The notes: a model not told the origin generated them from the sequence alone. DNA of 64,000 bases from DAOUJW01 sp965218945 (GCA_965218945.1 OZ244718.1:3081281-3145280); one strand, 5' to 3'; counted from the stretch's first letter, positions 53,989 through 61,516 are shown. Numbers and translations: made by a program.

Positions 53989-54381
53989 TGATGCAAACCA
54001 CAGACTCGCAAGGTCCGCGAAAGATTGTGACCAAACGAATAGCGATTCGGAACCTCCCATATGGGGGGGCATACCTGCCCCGGCGGGCACACCTGCCCCC
54101 CCTTTTGAGACCTTACAAAAACGGCCCCGCCGTGATGTCATTGGGGTGTACAGGGAAAAGACGTTGGTGACAAAAGGCAAGTCGGGTCGTGGGCAAGCTG
54201 ATGCAGGGGTAAAACACCCCCTACAGGACGTAAACGGGAAGCACTTTGTCGCAAGGGCTCCTTCCGCGGGCGGCTTGGAATAACGCAGGACTGGGACGTG
54301 CAGTTTTGCTGGTCCGTGGAAGGGGGTGTGACTTGGATAAAGCACGGGGAAACTGGCATTTTTGCAGGGGAGGCGTGACCG
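53989..54381. promoter_or_regulatory. Divergent control region between conjugation and DNA-processing blocks
   Basis: About 390 bases separate the first minus-strand gene from the first plus-strand gene. Promoters for both directions should lie here, but no confident -10/-35 was assigned. A long GC-rich hairpin with a T run (54063-54106), two direct copies of ACCTGCCC and a smaller hairpin near AGGGGTAAAACACCCC (about 54215) are present. Codon-like composition is absent. Confidence 0.5.
54063..54106 (+). terminator. G7/C7 hairpin with T run in the divergent region
   Basis: GGGGGGGCA at 54063 pairs with TGCCCCCCC at 54094, with an inner TGCCC/GGGCA stem and TTTT after it. On the plus strand it is a standard Rho-independent terminator shape. 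In this place it would end a plus-strand leader or block read-through into the plus-strand operon. No gene on the plus strand lies just upstream. Confidence 0.55.
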
Positions 54382-55236
54382 ATGACAACGGAAGGGCCGG
54401 TGTTCGAGAAGAGCAGGAGCGTCGAGGACCTGGAGCACATGCGACTGATGGCGTTGCTCCGGGAGCTGGTGCGGGACAAGGGGGTGATGAAGGCGGCGGA
54501 GGTGTTGGAGGTAGACTACCGCACGCTGACCTCCAGTCTGGAGAGCGGGAGGCTGTCCAGGCGGATGCGGACCGCGTTGGACAAGGCGCTGCTGGAGGGG
54601 GGCGGCTCGCCCGCAGCCGAGCAGCGGGAGCGCAACGACAGGCTGGAGGGCGGGCTGAAGGAAGTGAAGGGTAGCGTCGATGAGCTGGGCAAGGCAGTGA
54701 ACAAGGGCCTCGCCGGCGTCCAGGGCGACGTGAAGGCCCTCAGGGATGACCACGAAAAGGTGGTGCGGCGTCTGTCGCTGCTGGAAGCGGGCGGGAACGT
54801 CGAGGGCGCAGAGGAAGCGGTTGTGGAGGCCGAGAGCGCAAGGGAGGGGGCCGGCCGGCCGAGGAGGAGGGGAGCGCCGTGGCGGGAGCATCCCGACCTG
54901 GTGACCCTTGGACCTGCGGACGGCGACGAAGAGGCGTTCGGGGAGGCGTGGCCGCTGGTCGTCGAGTGGCGTCAGCTGAAGGAGGCGCACCCGAACCGCG
55001 GCAAGGGCCTAGCGTGGCTGGCGGAGGAGGAGCGTCTTCTGGAGATGGAGCTGGCGTTGTTGGAGGAGCACGGGATGACGCTTCCGCCGGAGAGGCAGCC
55101 GCTGCGAGACTTCGCTCGGAAGGGGCAGGTCAACTGGCGTAGGACCGCGCTCTCCGACACGCGGAGGGCGCGGGCCAGGAGCGAGCTTCTTCTGTGGATC
55201 AGGCGCGTGTTCACGATGGGCCTTTGGCGCAACTGA
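54382..55236 (+). CDS. HTH regulator-like protein with coiled coil
   Basis: GGGGAGGCGTGACCG precedes the ATG. The protein has 284 residues. The first 65 contain a helix-turn-helix-like stretch (LRELVRDKGVMKAAEVLEVD then YRTLTSSLESGRLSRRMRTA). Residues about 75-135 are a coiled coil (RNDRLEGGLKEVKGSVDELG then KAVNKGLAGVQGDVKAL), followed by an acidic/basic linker and a helical C-terminal region (EEERLLEMELALLEEHGM) ending IRRVFTMGLWRN. It is the first gene of the plus-strand block and lies opposite the conjugation operon, a typical position for the ICE regulator. Specific targets were not found. Confidence 0.6.
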   Translation: MTTEGPVFEKSRSVEDLEHMRLMALLRELVRDKGVMKAAEVLEVDYRTLTSSLESGRLSRRMRTALDKALLEGGGSPAAEQRERNDRLEGGLKEVKGSVDELGKAVNKGLAGVQGDVKALRDDHEKVVRRLSLLEAGGNVEGAEEAVVEAESAREGAGRPRRRGAPWREHPDLVTLGPADGDEEAFGEAWPLVVEWRQLKEAHPNRGKGLAWLAEEERLLEMELALLEEHGMTLPPERQPLRDFARKGQVNWRRTALSDTRRARARSELLLWIRRVFTMGLWRN

Positions 55237-55985
55237 CGCGGCCGCACGTCGGGCCGGCGGGGAGGAAACTTTTGTTGCATGAAAGTGCCACTGGATGTCC
55301 ACCAAATGACGTGATCTCGGCGGTGAGACTCCGAAGACCTTCCATTCCGGTTTCGGGTCTGGTAATAATTGATGCAGTTTCAGGCTTTTCCAGCGTTTCC
55401 CGCCATAGAAACCTGGGGGTCTTTCCCTTAGCCCGGGTAGCACCGAAAAGGTCGCCCACGAGGGATTGCTGCCACTGCGGAGTGATAAAGCCCTTCGCAG
55501 GCAGCACGGGCTGATGAACGGAGTGATTGAGCCCTTCGTTTGCAGCCCAAGTCCGGCGGTTGGAGTGATAAGTCCTTCTCTCGCCGGGCATCCGTCTGGC
55601 GGTTGGAGTTGATCGCTTCATCCGCTGGGCATCCGTCTGGTGGTTGGAGTTAATCGCTTCTCCGCTGGACGCCGGGGACTGAGCGTTTTCTGCGCCTCGT
55701 CCTCCCCCAGTCGGTCGGAGTGCGTCTTTCGCCCCGACCGATTCAACATGCCTGCGGTATGGCTGACACGCAGCCGGGCCGCAGCTTTGACACGCGCCGG
55801 TCTGCGACTGAGAAGTAGGCTGGCCGCTTCACATTTCGCAGCTTTCCCCCAACTCGGACGGTATCCACCCTGGGCGAACTGCGTCTTCTTTTACCCCACT
55901 CCGTCTTCCGCGTTCGGCATACGAGCGTGGGCGGAGTGCCTCTTTGGAACGTCAACGGCTAGAGATATAAGCAAGGAGGTAACGA
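55237..55985. other. Long non-coding region upstream of the DNA-processing operon
   Basis: About 750 bases without a supported gene. The coding-like frame in 55640-56026 is only an upstream extension of the next gene and has no ribosome site. The region contains the hairpin array at 55470-55740 and further related GGAGTG and CGTCTT motifs to about 55950. Its position beside the primase and single-strand binding genes makes an origin of transfer or replication, or a regulatory RNA locus, plausible. Confidence 0.45.
55470..55740 (+). repeat. Array of imperfect hairpins with shared GGAGTGAT...CCTTC loop
   Basis: Successive units share a loop but have different stems: CTGC/GCAG around GGAGTGATAAAGCCCTTC (from 55476), AACG/CGTT around GAGTGATTGAGCCCTT (from 55518), GGCG/CGCC around GGAGTGATAAGTCCTTC (from 55555), then two units with GGTTGGAGTTGATCGCTTC and GGTTGGAGTTAATCGCTTC (from 55600 and 55642), and TCGGTCGG/CCGACCGA around AGTGCGTCTTTCG (from 55710). 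Spacing is 36-48 bases. Stem changes keep pairing, suggesting selection on structure. Confidence 0.6.
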
Positions 55986-56030
55986 ATGGCGACATCGGAG
56001 CGGACACACAGGAAGGAGGACTGGACATGA
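55986..56030 (+). CDS. 14-residue leader ORF coupled to the next gene
   Basis: AAGGAGGTAACGA precedes an ATG at 55986. The frame reads MATSERTHRKEDWT and its TGA overlaps the next ATG as ATGA (56027-56030). The strong ribosome site belongs to this short frame rather than to the longer gene, which has its own AGGAGG. Such an arrangement fits translational coupling or a leader peptide. A true peptide function is not shown. Confidence 0.45.
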   Translation: MATSERTHRKEDWT

Positions 56031-56500
56031 CGGAACAGTACGTAGGGCCGAGCGCAATGCGGATAGCCAACCTGCTGGGGCGCCGGGTCAGTTTCGAGCG
56101 GGGCTGGTTCTGGACGACGACGGCCATCTGTCACGGCGGCAAGTCGGACGGGCTGGCGTTCAGGCAGCGACCGGACGGCAACGGCATCGACGCGAAGTGT
56201 CACACCGGGGGCTGCTCGGCCGGCCTGGTGATAGCCGGGCTGGAAGCGCTCATCGGGCTGCCCATCTGGACAGCCTACACACAGGTGACGGAGGCCCCGG
56301 TCAAGGCCCCTGAGAAGCAACGGTGGTGGAAGCGAAAGCGGGTCGTCGTGGCCGGGGCGGTCGTCCTGGTCGTTGCGGCGCCGCTGCTGACACTCGACGT
56401 GGAGCTCTTCTTCCTGAACCTCGTCGGGCTGGGCATCGGGGCGCTGCTGCTCCGGCGGTTCATACCCCGGAGCCCGGTAGGGAGGCCCCGTCGCCGCTGA
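56027..56500 (+). CDS. Zinc-finger protein with C-terminal membrane segments
   Basis: The start at 56027 follows AGGAAGGAGGACTGGAC. The 157-residue product has an N-terminal domain with CHGGK (about 35-38) and KCHTGGCSAGLVIAGLEALI (about 56-75). The Cys/His arrangement, followed by a short helix, resembles the zinc-binding start of plasmid and phage primases that bind single-stranded DNA. A basic segment (KQRWWKRKRVVV) precedes two hydrophobic segments (about 108-126, 128-145) and a basic end. So a nucleic-acid-binding module appears tethered to the membrane. I know no characterised protein with this layout. It is the first gene of the primase operon. Confidence 0.6.
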   Translation: MTEQYVGPSAMRIANLLGRRVSFERGWFWTTTAICHGGKSDGLAFRQRPDGNGIDAKCHTGGCSAGLVIAGLEALIGLPIWTAYTQVTEAPVKAPEKQRWWKRKRVVVAGAVVLVVAAPLLTLDVELFFLNLVGLGIGALLLRRFIPRSPVGRPRRR

Positions 56501-56540
56501 CGAAGGGGCCTCTGGCTCCCTCATACCCATCCCAACACGC

Positions 56541-56578
56541 AAGGGCCGTCTCCCGTCCGGGGGCGGCCCTTCTTCTTT
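56541..56578 (+). terminator. Rho-independent terminator-like hairpin
   Basis: AAGGGCCG pairs with CGGCCCTT across a 15-base loop, followed by CTTCTTT. It lies after the zinc-finger gene and before the next ribosome site and may attenuate or end the transcript there. Confidence 0.65.
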
Positions 56579-56628
56579 GCCCGCAAGCGGGCGCAGGTCA
56601 CAGGCAGCACAAAACGAAGGAGGTCGTG

Positions 56629-57108
56629 ATGACGACGGCAACATTGGCAACTGGAACGCGGACGATGGACAACGTAGCGCCGCCCCGGCGCAGCCTCGAA
56701 GAGCTGGTCGACCGGCTCATAGCGGCGATTTTCAAGGAGGAGGAGCCGGAGACGGCATCGGCGACGGAGACACTGAGCGTGGCCCGGAGCGTCCACGAGG
56801 CCCGTCGGCTCAGGCAGGCGGGGGACATCGACGGCGCCCTAGCGGTCCTCGCCGGCATGGACCCGGCGAAGGCTGAGCCGCACCAGGCGCGCTGGACCTT
56901 CGCCGAGTGGACGGACCTGGTGAAGAGGCGGTTCGGCGGCTGCGGCGCCCTGATCTACAGCCAGAGCACGGGACGGGCCGCCGCGCTGGTGCCCACCAGC
57001 GACGGCGCGCTGGAGGTCGCGGCGGTCCTGGGGATGCGTTGGAAGCCGGGCAAGTTGGTCTCGGGACGCAGCCTGCGGGGCCTCCGGCCCCTCAACGGAG
57101 GTGCGTGA
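56629..57108 (+). CDS. Hypothetical ICE protein
   Basis: CGAAGGAGGTCGTG precedes the ATG. The 159-residue product has a helical stretch (about 15-85: SLEELVDRLIAAIFKEEEPE then TASATETLSVARSVHEARRL) and a more globular end (about 90-150: WTFAEWTDLVKRRFGGCGAL then IYSQSTGRAAALVPTSDGAL, MRWKPGKLVSGRSLRG). No signal or membrane segment and no family known to me. Its stop overlaps the start of the primase gene (TGATG), so it is co-translated with it and may be an accessory of DNA priming. Confidence that it is a gene is high; function is unknown. Confidence 0.75.
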   Translation: MTTATLATGTRTMDNVAPPRRSLEELVDRLIAAIFKEEEPETASATETLSVARSVHEARRLRQAGDIDGALAVLAGMDPAKAEPHQARWTFAEWTDLVKRRFGGCGALIYSQSTGRAAALVPTSDGALEVAAVLGMRWKPGKLVSGRSLRGLRPLNGGA

Positions 57109-58178
57109 TGGTCGCGGCCAGCGTGGACATCCCCGCGCTGAAGGCCCGGCACCAGCTGGGCGACACGGTGGAGGCGGCGGGCGTGCGTCTCAGGGGAAAG
57201 GGCAGGGTCCGCCAGGGCGTCTGCCCCTTCCACGACGAGAATGAGGGCAGTTTCACGGTGTACGGCGACTCGGAGCGGTTCTACTGCTTCGGCTGCGGCG
57301 AGGGGGGCGACGTGCTGGACTTCGTGCAGAAATCCGAGGGGCTTAGCCTCCCCGAAGCCATCGCGCGGCTGGACGGCAGCCCAGGGCTTGAGCCCGGGGC
57401 CGCCGACCGTCCAGCCGGACCGCAGCGTCCCAGGTCCGCCGCTCTGCCTCCCCGCGACCCCGCCCTGCTGACGGCGGCGGCGCGCTTCTACGCCGGACAA
57501 CTGCGTCTCGATTCCAAGGCTCAGGAGTACCTGGCCTCCCGGGGCGTCGGCCCCTCCGCCGCAGCCCGCCTGGGCCTCGGCTACGCGCCGGGCGGCGGGC
57601 TGCGGCAGGCCCTTGAGTCCTGTGGCTTCCCTGAGAAGCGCATCCAGGACTCGGGGCTGTTCATGGAGCGGGGGGCGGAGCGGTTCGCCGGGATGGTGGT
57701 CGTCCCCGACCCCGTATCGAGTACGGGGCAGGCAACCTCCGGCGGCCTCGTCCGTTGGCTCGTGGGCCGGGCCTTGGACCCAGGCGCGAAGCCCCGGTTC
57801 CAGGCCCTTCCCGGCCCCAAGCCGGCGCTTGGGCTTGGGCGTCTTGGGGTTGCGCCTCCCTGGGTGGTCGTCACGGAGGGCGTATTCGACTGGCTCCTCC
57901 TTACCGGCTGGGGACTTCCCTCCGTCGCCGCCCTGGGCACCCAGGGCGTTGAGCGGGTCGCCTCCGCCCTCCGGGGCAGCGCCCGCGTCTTCCTCGCCTT
58001 CGACGCGGACGACGCGGGCCAAGAGGCGACGGAGCGACTTCAGTCCCTGCTCGGGCGCAGGGCCGCCGCGATCACCCTTCCCCAGGGCGTCGGCGACGTG
58101 GCCGAACTCGCCGCCCTTCCCCACGGACGAGCCGCCTTCCTGCGCCTGCTATGGCAGGCCGCCCGTTCCGCCCGCTAG
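57108..58178 (+). CDS. DnaG-type DNA primase, catalytic core with zinc finger
   Basis: The start at 57108 overlaps the previous stop. The N-terminal CHC2 zinc finger is complete: Cys39, His42 (CPFH), Cys60 and Cys63 (CFGC), followed by GEGGDVLDFVQKSEGLS. The catalytic core includes YLASRGVGPSAAARLGLGYA and the Toprim domain with Glu257 (VTEGVFDWLLL), Asp299 and Asp301 (AFDADDAG). With 356 residues it lacks the DnaB-binding C-terminal domain of chromosomal DnaG, typical of mobile-element primases. It would prime synthesis of the complementary strand after transfer. An element P (57708-57732) is inserted in frame as DPVSSTGQ in the core; the site is a surface loop in the alignment I can make by eye, so activity may be kept. 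Confidence 0.88.
   Translation: MVAASVDIPALKARHQLGDTVEAAGVRLRGKGRVRQGVCPFHDENEGSFTVYGDSERFYCFGCGEGGDVLDFVQKSEGLSLPEAIARLDGSPGLEPGAADRPAGPQRPRSAALPPRDPALLTAAARFYAGQLRLDSKAQEYLASRGVGPSAAARLGLGYAPGGGLRQALESCGFPEKRIQDSGLFMERGAERFAGMVVVPDPVSSTGQATSGGLVRWLVGRALDPGAKPRFQALPGPKPALGLGRLGVAPPWVVVTEGVFDWLLLTGWGLPSVAALGTQGVERVASALRGSARVFLAFDADDAGQEATERLQSLLGRRAAAITLPQGVGDVAELAALPHGRAAFLRLLWQAARSAR
57708..57732 (+). repeat. Palindromic element P, inside the primase gene (DPVSSTGQ)
   Basis: Reads GACCCCGTATCGAGTAC then GGGGCAGG; the arms CCCCGTA and TACGGGG pair. The reading frame is the same as at the other coding sites. Confidence 0.78.
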
Positions 58179-58281
58179 CGGCTCCCCGCCCCTTCCCCTG
58201 ACGGAGCTTGCCTCGCTCCGCTCCCTGCCTACGGGACTTGCTCCCGCTTTTCCCATCCACTCTCACCACCCAGGAGAACCT

Positions 58282-58326
58282 ATGCCCAATGCACGACGGG
58301 CTCCGCCCGCCCACGGCTTCCCATAG
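58282..58326 (+). CDS. 14-residue leader ORF upstream of the Rad52-like gene
   Basis: AGGAGAACCT precedes ATG 58282; the frame reads MPNARRAPPAHGFP and stops at 58326, 59 bases before the Rad52-like start. It has the same length as the leader at 55986. It may be a coincidence; a leader-peptide role is only a possibility. Confidence 0.3.
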   Translation: MPNARRAPPAHGFP

Positions 58327-58385
58327 GGGAAACCGCAACCGTTATTCGCTACAGGAACACACCACACAGAAAGAAGGAGACAGAC

Positions 58386-59198
58386 ATGGTGAACAGGAAC
58401 GGAAGCAACAACGGACACAAACCCGGCGCCTCGCTCGACGCGACGCAGGACCCCGCATCGAGTGAGGGGCCAGCTCTGCTCTGGGACGGGCTGTCGCCCG
58501 CCGTCACGGACGCCCTGGGGCAGTCCCTCGACCCCGCGCTGGTCTCCCAGCGCAAGGGCCGCGCCGGGCGCACCTACGACTACCTGGAAGGCCACGTCGC
58601 CATCGACCAGGCCAACCGAATCTTCGGGTTCGGCGGCTGGGGCTACGAGCTGGCCGGCGACGCGACCCTGCGGGAGATCGAGAACGTCGATACGAAGACC
58701 GGCGAGGTGAAGCGCACCCGGTTCTACAGCGCCCCGGTGCGGGTCACCGTCGCGGGCGCTCTGCCCCGCACGGACATCGGGTTCAACGCCGTGGCCGAGG
58801 ACAACGCCGACGGCCACGAGACCGCCATCAAGGGCGCGGTGACGGACGGCATGAAGCGGGCGCTCAGGAGCTTCGGCGTCCAGTTCGGCAACGGCTTCTA
58901 CGGCGACCAGCCGGAGGAGGAGCCCAAGGCCCAGCAGACCGCCGCCAGGCAGACGGCCAGAAACGGCGGGGCCTCCCGCTCCCAGCGCGCTCCCGCACAG
59001 GCCAAGACGCTGCGCAAGCGGCTCATCGAGATCGCCGCCGAGCAGGGCCTCGACGAGGACAAGGTGCGGAGCGCCGTCACGGACCGGACGGGCAAGGACC
59101 TCGACGACCTGACGGCCGCGGAGCTGACTCCCCTGGTGGAGGCCGCCGCCAATAAGCTCCAGGAGGCGAAAGAGGCGCAGCAGGCGAAGGCGGCCTAG
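58386..59198 (+). CDS. Rad52/Rad22-family single-strand annealing protein
   Basis: GAAGGAGACAGAC precedes the ATG. The core at about residues 40-180 is the Rad52/22 double-strand break repair family: KGRAGRTYDYLEGHVAIDQA, NRIFGFGGWGYEL, VTVAGALPRTDIGFNAVAED, then HETAIKGAVTDGMKRALRSF and GVQFGNGFYGD. A Gln/Ala-rich linker and a small C-terminal helical domain (about 205-260: KRLIEIAAEQGLDEDKVRSA) follow. The protein anneals complementary single strands and would work with the Cas4-like nuclease and SSBs encoded downstream, like phage recombination modules. An element P (58449-58473) adds DPASSEGP in the flexible N-terminal tail. Confidence 0.88.
   Translation: MVNRNGSNNGHKPGASLDATQDPASSEGPALLWDGLSPAVTDALGQSLDPALVSQRKGRAGRTYDYLEGHVAIDQANRIFGFGGWGYELAGDATLREIENVDTKTGEVKRTRFYSAPVRVTVAGALPRTDIGFNAVAEDNADGHETAIKGAVTDGMKRALRSFGVQFGNGFYGDQPEEEPKAQQTAARQTARNGGASRSQRAPAQAKTLRKRLIEIAAEQGLDEDKVRSAVTDRTGKDLDDLTAAELTPLVEAAANKLQEAKEAQQAKAA
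58449..58473 (+). repeat. Palindromic element P, in the Rad52-like gene (DPASSEGP)
   Basis: Reads GACCCCGCATCGAGTGAG then GGGCCAG, a slightly degenerate copy in the same frame, located in the poorly conserved tail. Confidence 0.7.
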
Positions 59199-59226
59199 CC
59201 GGCCGGTCCATCGCCGGGTTCGGAGT

Positions 59227-59262
59227 AGAGCGGGGCCGCCCCGAAGGAGACGACCCCGCTCT
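59227..59262 (+). promoter_or_regulatory. GC-rich inter-gene hairpin, copy 1
   Basis: AGAGCGGGG pairs with CCCCGCTCT. TCCATTTACAGGACA follows, then the AAGGAGG of the next gene. It has no T run; see copies 2 to 5. Confidence 0.55.
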
Positions 59263-59302
59263 CCATTTACAGGACAACTACGGGACAAGGAGGTTACGAG
59301 CC

Positions 59303-59809
59303 ATGACAACCATGACAACGACGATGCACACGCCCTGGGGGCCTCCCCGGGACATCGAGGAACTGGCCGAGGGCGTCTGGCGGGTGTCCACCGCCAGCCA
59401 CGGCGGGCTGAAGCTCAGCCGGGAGCGGTGGGCCGCAATCCCCGCCTGCGTGCGGGCCGCCATGTTCACCCCCACCTTCGCCGAGGAGGACTGCGAGGAG
59501 CCCATCGTCAGGACGCTGCTGGGACTGGGCGACGAGGGGGAGCGGGAGATGGCCCTCAAGGTCGCGGGCTACTTCGACCGGTACGCTCCGGCGCTCCCAT
59601 ACCTCCGCAGCTGCTCGCCCGGCCTACACTACCACGCCGTCGCCCACCGGGGCGGCTGCGGGACGGACATGTTCGGGCGGTTCGACACCCGCGTCGAGGC
59701 CGAGTCCTTCGTGGGCGACGCCGAGATGGAGCGGCGCTACGGGAGGCTGGAGGCCGTCGAGTGCAGCCGGACGCTCCCGCTCTGCCGGGCGGAAGGGGGC
59801 AGGCCATGA
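59303..59809 (+). CDS. DUF7007-like protein
   Basis: ACAAGGAGGTTACGAGCC precedes the ATG. The 168-residue product opens with TPWGPPRDIEELAEGVWRVS, TASHGGLKLSRERWAAIPAC, then FTPTFAEEDCEEPIVRTLLG. The pattern TPWGPxx...GxxxVSTASHGGxxLS...FEEDC is that of the DUF7007 family, found in plasmids and ICEs near recombination genes. The function is not known. Its stop overlaps the next start (ATGA), so the two are coupled. The C-terminal half (GCGTDMFGRFDTRVEAESFV) may be a separate small domain. Confidence 0.65.
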   Translation: MTTMTTTMHTPWGPPRDIEELAEGVWRVSTASHGGLKLSRERWAAIPACVRAAMFTPTFAEEDCEEPIVRTLLGLGDEGEREMALKVAGYFDRYAPALPYLRSCSPGLHYHAVAHRGGCGTDMFGRFDTRVEAESFVGDAEMERRYGRLEAVECSRTLPLCRAEGGRP

Positions 59810-60207
59810 CCACGACGACACGGCCAAGGCCCCGCAGCCTGCCCAGCACGACGACCAAGCTCCAGACGGAGTTCGGCAACCTCTACGTGACCGTCTCGAC
59901 GGACGAGGACGGCGAGCCCTTCGAGGTCTTCGGCTGGCTGGGCAAGGGAGGCAGCTTCCAGCACGGCGTGACAGAGCTGGCGTGCCGCCTCATCTCCCTG
60001 CACCTGCGGCGCGGGACTCCCCTGGCCGAGATCATCGACCAGTGCCGGGGCATTCAGGAGATGCAGCCCTTCTTCAACACGATGCCGGACGGCAGGAGCG
60101 TTGCGGTGCTGGGACTCGGCGACGGGATAGCCCACATCCTCAAGGCGCACCTGAAGGCCACGGAGGAGGGAGAGGCAGCGCAGGCAGCGGAAGCCAAGGC
60201 CGCATGA
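59806..60207 (+). CDS. Stand-alone TSCPD-domain protein
   Basis: The ATG overlaps the preceding stop. The 133-residue protein reads KLQTEFGNLYVTVSTDEDGE, PFEVFGWLGKGGSFQHGVTE, LACRLISLHLRRGTPLAEII and DQCRGI. This is the TSCPD domain normally at the C-terminus of class II ribonucleotide reductases (NrdJ), here alone. The family Cys residues are only partly kept (LACR, QCRG). The role of stand-alone TSCPD proteins in mobile elements is unknown; a link to nucleotide supply or to nucleic-acid binding is only conjecture. Confidence 0.72.
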   Translation: MTTTTRPRPRSLPSTTTKLQTEFGNLYVTVSTDEDGEPFEVFGWLGKGGSFQHGVTELACRLISLHLRRGTPLAEIIDQCRGIQEMQPFFNTMPDGRSVAVLGLGDGIAHILKAHLKATEEGEAAQAAEAKAA

Positions 60208-60237
60208 GCGGCTGCCGACAATCGAGAGACTGGAAAG

Positions 60238-60271
60238 AGCGGGGGCTGTCTCCAACGGGGCCGGCCCCGCT
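60238..60271 (+). promoter_or_regulatory. GC-rich inter-gene hairpin, copy 2
   Basis: AGCGGGG pairs with CCCCGCT, with a second GGGGCC/GGCCCC pair inside. TTCCCATTTACAGGACA and AAGGAGG follow, as in copy 1. Confidence 0.55.
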
Positions 60272-60302
60272 TCCCATTTACAGGACAAAGGAGGAAAGCG
60301 AC

Positions 60303-61460
60303 ATGACGACAGAAATCGACCGGGCAGAGGTCTTCTCCCGCCCCGCAGCGCGGTTCAACGGGGACGGGCAGCTTGAAATACGGGCGTCGGCGGCCCTGGG
60401 ATGCCGCCGAGCTCTCTGGTACGCGGCGACGGGCCGCGGGCCCACCAACCCGCCGACCGAGGAGTCGCTCACGGCGATGGAGGCGGGCAACGCCCTCGAA
60501 CCCGTCGTCCTGCGGGCGATGGAGCGAGCGGGGTGGCGGGTGAATCCCGCCGACCCCCGGGACCCGCAGGCGGTCTCGGTGCGCATCGGCCCGAACCCCG
60601 AATCGGGTACGGGTCAGACTCTGGTGGTGACTGGACACCCCGACGCCACGGGCCGGATGCCCCGGCCCCAGGGCGAGGCCGACGCCCCGGAACCCACGGC
60701 GCAGACCTTCCTATTCGGGGAGGACCCCGCTCCCGCCCACGGCGAGGAGATGGTTGTCGAGGTCAAGACGCGGGGGACGGAGGCGTTCAAACGGTGGCGC
60801 GCCCTGGGCGCGGAGCGCAGCCACCCGGCGTCGGTTGCCCAGGCCGCCCTCTACACCCTGGGGACCTACGGCGACCTGCGGGACGCCGCCATCGCCACCC
60901 TGGACACGGGCAACAGGGTTTGGGACTACGAGATCATCCCCGCCGAGCGGCTGGTACAGGCCCTGGAGCGGGCCTGCGAGTGGCTGGGGGAGCTCGCTGC
61001 CCACCATGTCCAGCACGGGCCGGACCCCGACGCCCTGCCGGAGCGGGACTTCTCCGCAGATAGCTGGCAGTGCCGGTCCTGCCCCTTCCTGGCGGTCTGC
61101 CTGCCGGGGACGGCGGCGGAGGCCGAAGGGAAACCGGAACCTGCAGACGACGCAGAGCCCGCGGCGCCGGTGACCGACGAGGAGGCGCGCAATGCCCTCC
61201 ACGAGTACGAGGAGATCCAGGACACCATCCGCGAGTTCGAGGACGAGAAGCGGTGGGTGGTGGAGAGGCTCCGGACCTGGCTGGGCCAGCAGGGCGTGGA
61301 CAAGGCGAAGCTCGAAGGGCGGGAGAAGACCCGCTCCGTGGGCATGGTGAAGTCCCGCCGCTACTCGGTGGACTACAAGCGGCTCAACAACCTTCTCGCC
61401 CCGGACGTCCGGGCCGAGATCGTCACCGAGAGCGAGTCGGAGTACCTGCGGGTCAGCTAG
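60303..61460 (+). CDS. Cas4/RecB-like PD-(D/E)xK nuclease with Fe-S cysteines
   Basis: AAAGGAGGAAAGCGAC precedes the ATG. The protein has 385 residues. Motifs: Cys34 (GCRRALWY), GNALEPVVL (about 64), Asp114 (TGHPDATG), Glu153 and Lys155 (VVEVKTRG), and a later QAALYTLGTYGD. Three Cys near the end of the nuclease domain (Cys257, Cys260, Cys266 in CRSCPFLAVC), with Cys34, make the 4Fe-4S pattern of Cas4 and AddB-type nucleases. A coiled-coil helical tail (about 300-385) is additional. It would process DNA ends, giving single strands for the Rad52-like protein. An element P at 60593-60617 adds NPESGTGQ before the GHPDA motif. There is no cas1 or cas2 nearby, so this is not a CRISPR gene. Confidence 0.85.
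   Translation: MTTEIDRAEVFSRPAARFNGDGQLEIRASAALGCRRALWYAATGRGPTNPPTEESLTAMEAGNALEPVVLRAMERAGWRVNPADPRDPQAVSVRIGPNPESGTGQTLVVTGHPDATGRMPRPQGEADAPEPTAQTFLFGEDPAPAHGEEMVVEVKTRGTEAFKRWRALGAERSHPASVAQAALYTLGTYGDLRDAAIATLDTGNRVWDYEIIPAERLVQALERACEWLGELAAHHVQHGPDPDALPERDFSADSWQCRSCPFLAVCLPGTAAEAEGKPEPADDAEPAAPVTDEEARNALHEYEEIQDTIREFEDEKRWVVERLRTWLGQQGVDKAKLEGREKTRSVGMVKSRRYSVDYKRLNNLLAPDVRAEIVTESESEYLRVS
60593..60617 (+). repeat. Palindromic element P, in the nuclease gene (NPESGTGQ)
   Basis: Reads GAACCCCGAATCGGGTAC then GGGTCAG, a degenerate copy. It lies between two conserved motifs, in the same reading frame as the others. Confidence 0.65.
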
Positions 61461-61483
61461 ACGCTCCAATAGGGAGCGCAGGA

Positions 61484-61516
61484 CGGGGCCGCTTCCCTCT
61501 ACAGGGGACGGCCCCG
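61484..61516 (+). promoter_or_regulatory. GC-rich inter-gene hairpin, copy 3
   Basis: CGGGGCCG pairs with CGGCCCCG; the loop holds TTCCCTCTACAGGGG. It lies upstream of the first ssb. Confidence 0.6.

Noticed and set aside
53989..54990. N-terminal extension of the secreted-protein frame
   Set aside because: About 330 extra residues lack coding character, cross the control region and overlap the regulator gene; a signal peptide marks the true start near 53988.
55470..55740. Possible CRISPR array in the non-coding stretch
   Set aside because: Units are imperfect and the varying parts are paired stem arms rather than unrelated spacers.
60303..61460. Cas4 of a CRISPR system
   Set aside because: No cas1, cas2 or array in the window; neighbours are Rad52-like, SSB and RadC genes, so a mobile-element recombination nuclease is the better reading.
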